A DNA stretch of 64,000 bases, taken from assembly GCA_036383895.1 (NCBI GenBank), contig DASVNK010000030.1, positions 170,510 to 234,509 of the forward strand, given 5' to 3'. This DNA is from DASVNK01 sp036383895. Lineage in GTDB: Bacteria > Verrucomicrobiota > Verrucomicrobiia > Limisphaerales > SXQI01. This document shows, piece after piece, positions 60,606 through 64,000 of this stretch. The notes beneath the pieces are model-generated. The model did no database searches and was not told where the DNA came from. It saw only the letters and a list, made by a program, of their open reading frames with translations. The position numbers and the translations under genes were made by a program. Position 1 is the stretch's first letter; each line of letters starts with the position of its first letter.

Positions 60606-61312
60606 ACAACGGTATCCTGATTTTCATTGGTGTCCTCCTCACCATGCTTTGGTCGTGGTATGGATTCGTCGTTAACAACTTCCGCACCCTTGGGAAAGTG
60701 GAGCCAGACACATTGTTGACGGGCGAACGATACCCAACTGGACGCAGTGGCGCGCAAAACCAGGGGCAGGAAGTTTATCGCGCGAACGGTTGCGCTTCGT
60801 GCCACACCATGCAGGTGCGGGTGAAGGGTAATGGCGCCGATATTGAACGCGGCTGGGGAAAAAGGAATACCGTGCTGCGCGATTTCCTGCAGGACGACCA
60901 TGTTTTCCTGGGGCAGGTTCGCGTGGGACCCGATTTAGCCGGCATCGGCACGCGCCCTTACGCCACGCGTGAGTGGCATCTGCTGCATCTTTGGGACCCG
61001 CGCAGTGTCGTGCCGAACTCGCTCATGCCGCGCTATCCATATCTTTTTGAAGTACGCAAGATTCGCGGCGGAGTTCCTTCCCGAGATGCGTTGCAACTCG
61101 CGCCGCAGTTCCGGCATGACGTGCCGGAGGGATCAGAAGTCGTTCCGACCGCCGAGGCCAACTCGCTCGTCACCTACTTAATGAGCCTTCAATCGGATGT
61201 TGGGTTGTTTGACGCGCCGGTTTTAACGAACCGGGTCGCCAGCGCTGCTGCGCCTGCTGCCCAAACCAACGAAACCGCAGAGACGAACGCCCCAGCCGCA
61301 ACGAACCAGTAA
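60602..61312 (+). CDS. ccoO: cbb3-type oxidase subunit II CcoO-like monoheme cytochrome c
   Basis: 236 residues from the ATG overlapping the preceding stop (ATGA). One N-terminal helix (about 4-24), then YRANGCASCHTMQVR with the single heme c site, followed by ERGWGKRNTVLRDFLQDD, VRVGPDLAGIGTRP, WHLLHLWDPRSVVPNSLMPRYPYLFE and EVVPTAEANSLVTYLMSL, all standard CcoO blocks. A Pro/Ala/Asn/Thr-rich tail of about 30 residues is extra. It takes electrons from a cytochrome c and passes them to CcoN in normal oxidases. Here its partner is the ligandless protein. The stop overlaps the next ATG (TAATG). Confidence 0.9.
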   Translation: MNNGILIFIGVLLTMLWSWYGFVVNNFRTLGKVEPDTLLTGERYPTGRSGAQNQGQEVYRANGCASCHTMQVRVKGNGADIERGWGKRNTVLRDFLQDDHVFLGQVRVGPDLAGIGTRPYATREWHLLHLWDPRSVVPNSLMPRYPYLFEVRKIRGGVPSRDALQLAPQFRHDVPEGSEVVPTAEANSLVTYLMSLQSDVGLFDAPVLTNRVASAAAPAAQTNETAETNAPAATNQ

Positions 61313-61965
61313 TGAAGCCGGACCGCAAAAAAGGAGAAGTTAAACCTAAGCGCGAACTGCATCCGCCAGTGCGCTCAGGCGCGGACGATCCGGAGCCGTC
61401 GACGGGCGCGGGCGGCTTGCCGGTGATTTTCTTTATCTTGCTAGCTCTTGGGCTTTTTGTGGGGATGGTTTATCTCGATAACCATGCGGGTGGTTTCAAT
61501 CCGGTGGTGCCGCGTGCTTTCGAATCCAGCAATCAGTTGACCAGCCTCATGCCGGTCGATCCTAACATGGTGGATTTCTACGCGGGAATGAAAGTTTACA
61601 ATCGCCCGACGTGTGGTGCATGCCATCAACCAAACGGCATGGGCACACCGGGAACCTTCCCACCGCTCGCGGGTTCCGAGTGGGTTGCTGAGAAAGATCC
61701 CGCCCGTGTCATTCGCATTGTGCTTGATGGATTAACTGGACCGATCCAGGTCAAGGGCGCTGCATACAATAGCCAGATGCCCGGTTGGCGAATGTTGACG
61801 GACGAGGAAATAGCGCAGGTGTCCACCTACATTCGCAAGGCTTGGGGAAACAATGCTGGCCCTGTCACGAAGGACCAGGTCGCGAAAATCCGGGAAGAAA
61901 CCGCGAACCGCAATGGCACCCTCTGGACTGTGGATGAGTTGATGAAGGTGCCCGTCGCGCAGTAA
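61312..61965 (+). CDS. Membrane-anchored monoheme cytochrome c (CcoP-position)
   Basis: 217 residues: a basic N-terminal segment, one helix (about 34-54, LPVIFFILLALGLFVGMVYL) and a cytochrome c domain with CGACHQPNG. TFPPLAGSEWVA follows as usual, and a Met ligand is likely in NSQMPGWRML. A standard CcoP has two hemes and two helices; here only one heme is present, so it is CcoP-like by position rather than by family. It ends the operon 1 bp before the convergent queG stop. Confidence 0.88.
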   Translation: MKPDRKKGEVKPKRELHPPVRSGADDPEPSTGAGGLPVIFFILLALGLFVGMVYLDNHAGGFNPVVPRAFESSNQLTSLMPVDPNMVDFYAGMKVYNRPTCGACHQPNGMGTPGTFPPLAGSEWVAEKDPARVIRIVLDGLTGPIQVKGAAYNSQMPGWRMLTDEEIAQVSTYIRKAWGNNAGPVTKDQVAKIREETANRNGTLWTVDELMKVPVAQ

Positions 61966-61966
61966 T

Positions 61967-63037
61967 TCAGGCGCGCATAGAAGCAGCGACCTCCACTGCG
62001 ATCACTTTCGCCGCAAGCCGCTTCTTGATCTGAGCAATCGCCCAGGCCGCATGCTCCGCAATGAGCGGTTCATGATCGAGCGAAGCCCGTTCCAGCGCCG
62101 CCAGGCAACGTTTGTCTCCAATATTCCCCAGTGCCACGCAAACGTTGCGTAACACACCTCGACGCTTCGTACGTAACATTGGCGTTCCGGCGAAACGTGC
62201 TTTGAACTGTGCATCATCTAAGCCGAGCAACTCCAGGAGCGCAGGTTGGTCCAAATCTGCCCGCTCATGTTGCTTCATGATCGCGCCTTCCTTGGCGAAT
62301 TTGTTCCAAGGACAAACTTCCAGGCAGATGTCGCAGCCGTAAATGCGATTGCCGATCGCGGGCCGAAACTCTTCGGGAATAGAACCTTTCAGTTCAATGG
62401 TCAGATATGAAATGCAGCGTCGCGCATCCAGTTGAAACGGCGCGGTGATCGCATTCGTGGGGCAAGCCTCCAGGCAACGCGTGCACGTGCCGCAACGATT
62501 TCGTTCCGGTTCATCAATCGGTAATTCCAGCGTCGTGATAATCTCCGAAATGAAGAACCAATTGCCAAGCAATCGACTAATCAAGTTCGTATGCTTCCCC
62601 GCGAAGCCAAGGCCCGCGCGCTGTGCCAGATCGCGTTCGAGCAGGGGGCCAGTATCCACATACCACAGCGATTTCGTTTCCGGTCCGCCAACCGAATTCA
62701 CGAAATCGGTGAGCTCCTTCAATCGCTGCGCGAGGATGTCATGATAATCCGCGTGTTGCGCATAGCGAGCAACCAGGCCGCGCGGCTCTGAATTACTCAG
62801 CTCCCGCTGCTCAGGTGAATACGCCGTCGCGAGAACGATGACGGACTTCGCGCCCGTTAAAACCTCATTCGGATTGATCCGCTTAAACGAATTTCTTTCG
62901 AGGTAACCCATCGTGCCGTGACGCCCTTGCGCCAGCCATTCCTGAAATTCTGCGGTATGCGGAGGCGGTGCCGCAGTAGTGATGCGGCAATCATCAAAGC
63001 CCAGCTCGCGGGCGCGCTGGACGATCTGCTCCTTCAC
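61967..63037 (-). CDS. queG: Epoxyqueuosine reductase QueG
   Basis: 356 residues from a GTG at 63037 that overlaps the aroK stop (GTGA); the longer frame upstream is the aroK shadow. The N-terminal VKEQIVQRARELGFDDCRIT starts the cobalamin-binding domain, and WYVDTGPLLERDLAQRAGLGFAGKHTNLI is its characteristic core. Two 4Fe-4S sites are visible: CGTCTRCLEACPT and CDICLEVCPW. A C-terminal HEAT-like region follows. QueG reduces epoxyqueuosine to queuosine in tRNA anticodons. It is coupled to aroK. The end converges on the respiratory operon. Confidence 0.95.
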   Translation of the reverse strand: MKEQIVQRARELGFDDCRITTAAPPPHTAEFQEWLAQGRHGTMGYLERNSFKRINPNEVLTGAKSVIVLATAYSPEQRELSNSEPRGLVARYAQHADYHDILAQRLKELTDFVNSVGGPETKSLWYVDTGPLLERDLAQRAGLGFAGKHTNLISRLLGNWFFISEIITTLELPIDEPERNRCGTCTRCLEACPTNAITAPFQLDARRCISYLTIELKGSIPEEFRPAIGNRIYGCDICLEVCPWNKFAKEGAIMKQHERADLDQPALLELLGLDDAQFKARFAGTPMLRTKRRGVLRNVCVALGNIGDKRCLAALERASLDHEPLIAEHAAWAIAQIKKRLAAKVIAVEVAASMRA

Positions 63038-63579
63038 TCGGATCCATTTTTTCCGCGAACGGCGCGATATTCGTGAACGACATGCATCGCAACTTCCTTC
63101 GGCTTGCGAAATTCGCTGCTCAGCAAAACATCCGCTTGCCGATAAGCGGGCGCGCGTTCGTTCAAAAGAGCGCGAATTTTCTCCAACGGATTCTCCACCC
63201 GCAGCAGCGGTCGATGCGTCTGGTGTCCGACCCGCTTCAAAATCGTTTCCGCGGAACACCAAAGGCAAACGGTGAGCGCGTGTTCCTTTAAGCTCGCGAG
63301 GTTCTCCGGATTCGTCACGAGGCCACCCCCAGTCGAGACCACGGTGCGCGTCATCTCACGCAGTTTCGCGACGATGTCCCGTTCATGTTCGCGAAAGCGC
63401 GCTTCGCCATCGGATGCGAAAATATCGGTGATGCGTTTGCCGGCCATGCGTTCGATCATTTCGTCCGTATCGACGAAGCGGAAACCTAACATCCCGGCGG
63501 CGAGCTGGCCAACGGTGCTCTTGCCCGTCCCCATAAATCCGATTAGCGCGATATTTTCGAAGTGGCGCCCCTCAGTCAT
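63034..63579 (-). CDS. aroK: Shikimate kinase
   Basis: 181 residues from the ATG at 63579. Walker A GFMGTGKSTVGQLAA near the N-terminus, the DTDEMIE shikimate/metal site, the Arg in RFREHERDI, VSTGGGLVTNPEN, and the late RPLLRVENP LID/adenine region are all present. It phosphorylates shikimate in aromatic amino acid synthesis. The stop overlaps the queG GTG, so the pair is probably translated together, although the pathways differ. Confidence 0.95.
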   Translation of the reverse strand: MTEGRHFENIALIGFMGTGKSTVGQLAAGMLGFRFVDTDEMIERMAGKRITDIFASDGEARFREHERDIVAKLREMTRTVVSTGGGLVTNPENLASLKEHALTVCLWCSAETILKRVGHQTHRPLLRVENPLEKIRALLNERAPAYRQADVLLSSEFRKPKEVAMHVVHEYRAVRGKNGSE

Positions 63580-63638
63580 CGACCTATGGGTAGCGAAAAC
63601 AAGGTTGGCAGGCACGTCCAAACTGCGGACAATTCGGC

Positions 63639-64000
63639 ATGTTCACAATGTTCGCCGTTGCGCTGCTCACCGCCGCGCCGTTTCCAGAGAAGGGGATCGC
63701 TGCAAAATATCCCGCCGATCGCGGAATCGAAAACGACCCACGCGTGGTGTTCGTCGAAAACTTCGAAGGTCCCCTCGACGAAATTTGGAAACGCTGGGAA
63801 ACCGTCGGCGACAAGCCCGGCCAATCGCTCACCGCCGATGTTCCGCCTGGCAGTTCTGGAAAAACTTCGCTCCTCATGGACCGAACCAAAGGTCCCGGCC
63901 CTCAACTTTATCGCCGTTTGAAAAACAAGGAAGGGGGGTGGGGTTACGATCGCCTATTCGCCCGTTACTATGTGAAGTTCGATCCGGATTGCGCAAAGAT
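63639..64000 (+). CDS. Secreted protein, N-terminal part (cut by window edge)
   Basis: An open frame from ATG 63639 (a second ATG at 63648 is also possible) runs to the window end without a stop, about 120 residues. A short hydrophobic leader (MFAVALLTAAPF-like) suggests export. VVFVENFEGPLDEIWKRWETVG and RYYVKFDPDCAK resemble the start of jelly-roll or LamG-like polysaccharide-associated proteins of Planctomycetota and Verrucomicrobiota. The family cannot be named with certainty from this fragment. Divergent from aroK by 59 bp. Confidence 0.65.
   Translation, partial: MFTMFAVALLTAAPFPEKGIAAKYPADRGIENDPRVVFVENFEGPLDEIWKRWETVGDKPGQSLTADVPPGSSGKTSLLMDRTKGPGPQLYRRLKNKEGGWGYDRLFARYYVKFDPDCAK

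Overview
The window looks like a chromosomal segment of a Verrucomicrobiota bacterium, probably a soil or freshwater lineage. The evidence is a PEP-CTERM exosortase substrate, a large extracellular-sensing hybrid kinase, delta-60 and PQQ-type beta-propeller secreted proteins, a Gfo/Idh/MocA oxidoreductase with a Tat signal, and a complete alternative complex III operon. Base composition is high GC. No rRNA, tRNA, CRISPR array, prophage or intact transposon was seen.

Layout. 1-2.5 kb: the 5' end of a SWIM zinc-finger protein gene, a secreted Calx-beta protein and a GT4 glycosyltransferase. 2.7-6.2 kb: a nitrogen-assimilation cluster (PII protein, ammonium transporter, type I glutamine synthetase) behind a good sigma-54 promoter match. 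6.2-21.2 kb: metabolic and envelope genes, including an iron-type alcohol dehydrogenase with an ABM-domain monooxygenase, a FlaA1/CapD-type nucleotide-sugar dehydratase, a PEP-CTERM protein, a TIM-barrel sugar isomerase facing a Gfo/Idh/MocA oxidoreductase, a conserved protein of unknown function, a TrhO-RluA tRNA/rRNA modification fusion, and an epimerase fused to an extra domain. 21.3-29.9 kb: a dicarboxylate symporter, an intergenic repeat zone, a delta-60 protein, small hypothetical genes, a secreted rhodanese, a PQQ-like beta-propeller protein and lipoproteins. 29.9-42.7 kb: an ABC-F ATPase, a 1626-residue hybrid histidine kinase, a REC-HDOD membrane protein, HAD and ROK enzymes, an LD-carboxypeptidase and a VapBC-type module. 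42.7-50.4 kb: DnaE2, a second repeat zone, a HEAT protein, a decayed kinase fragment, a vWA protein and an esterase.

50.9-62.0 kb is the main respiratory locus. actABCDEF is followed without a break by a small membrane protein, a CcoN-like protein, CcoO and a CcoP-like cytochrome c, with many stop/start overlaps. The CcoN-like protein aligns along its length with cbb3 oxidase subunit I but lacks all six histidines that bind the hemes and CuB. It therefore cannot be an ordinary oxidase subunit and is the most interesting observation here. The window ends with queG and aroK on the minus strand and the start of a secreted protein gene.

Two intergenic zones (about 22.8-23.3 kb and 45.9-46.4 kb) share a set of short modules, among them AT-rich units of about 10 bp followed by a conserved tail. 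Other 10-bp arrays lie at 431-480 and 21261-21310. They look like a dispersed, non-coding repeat family.
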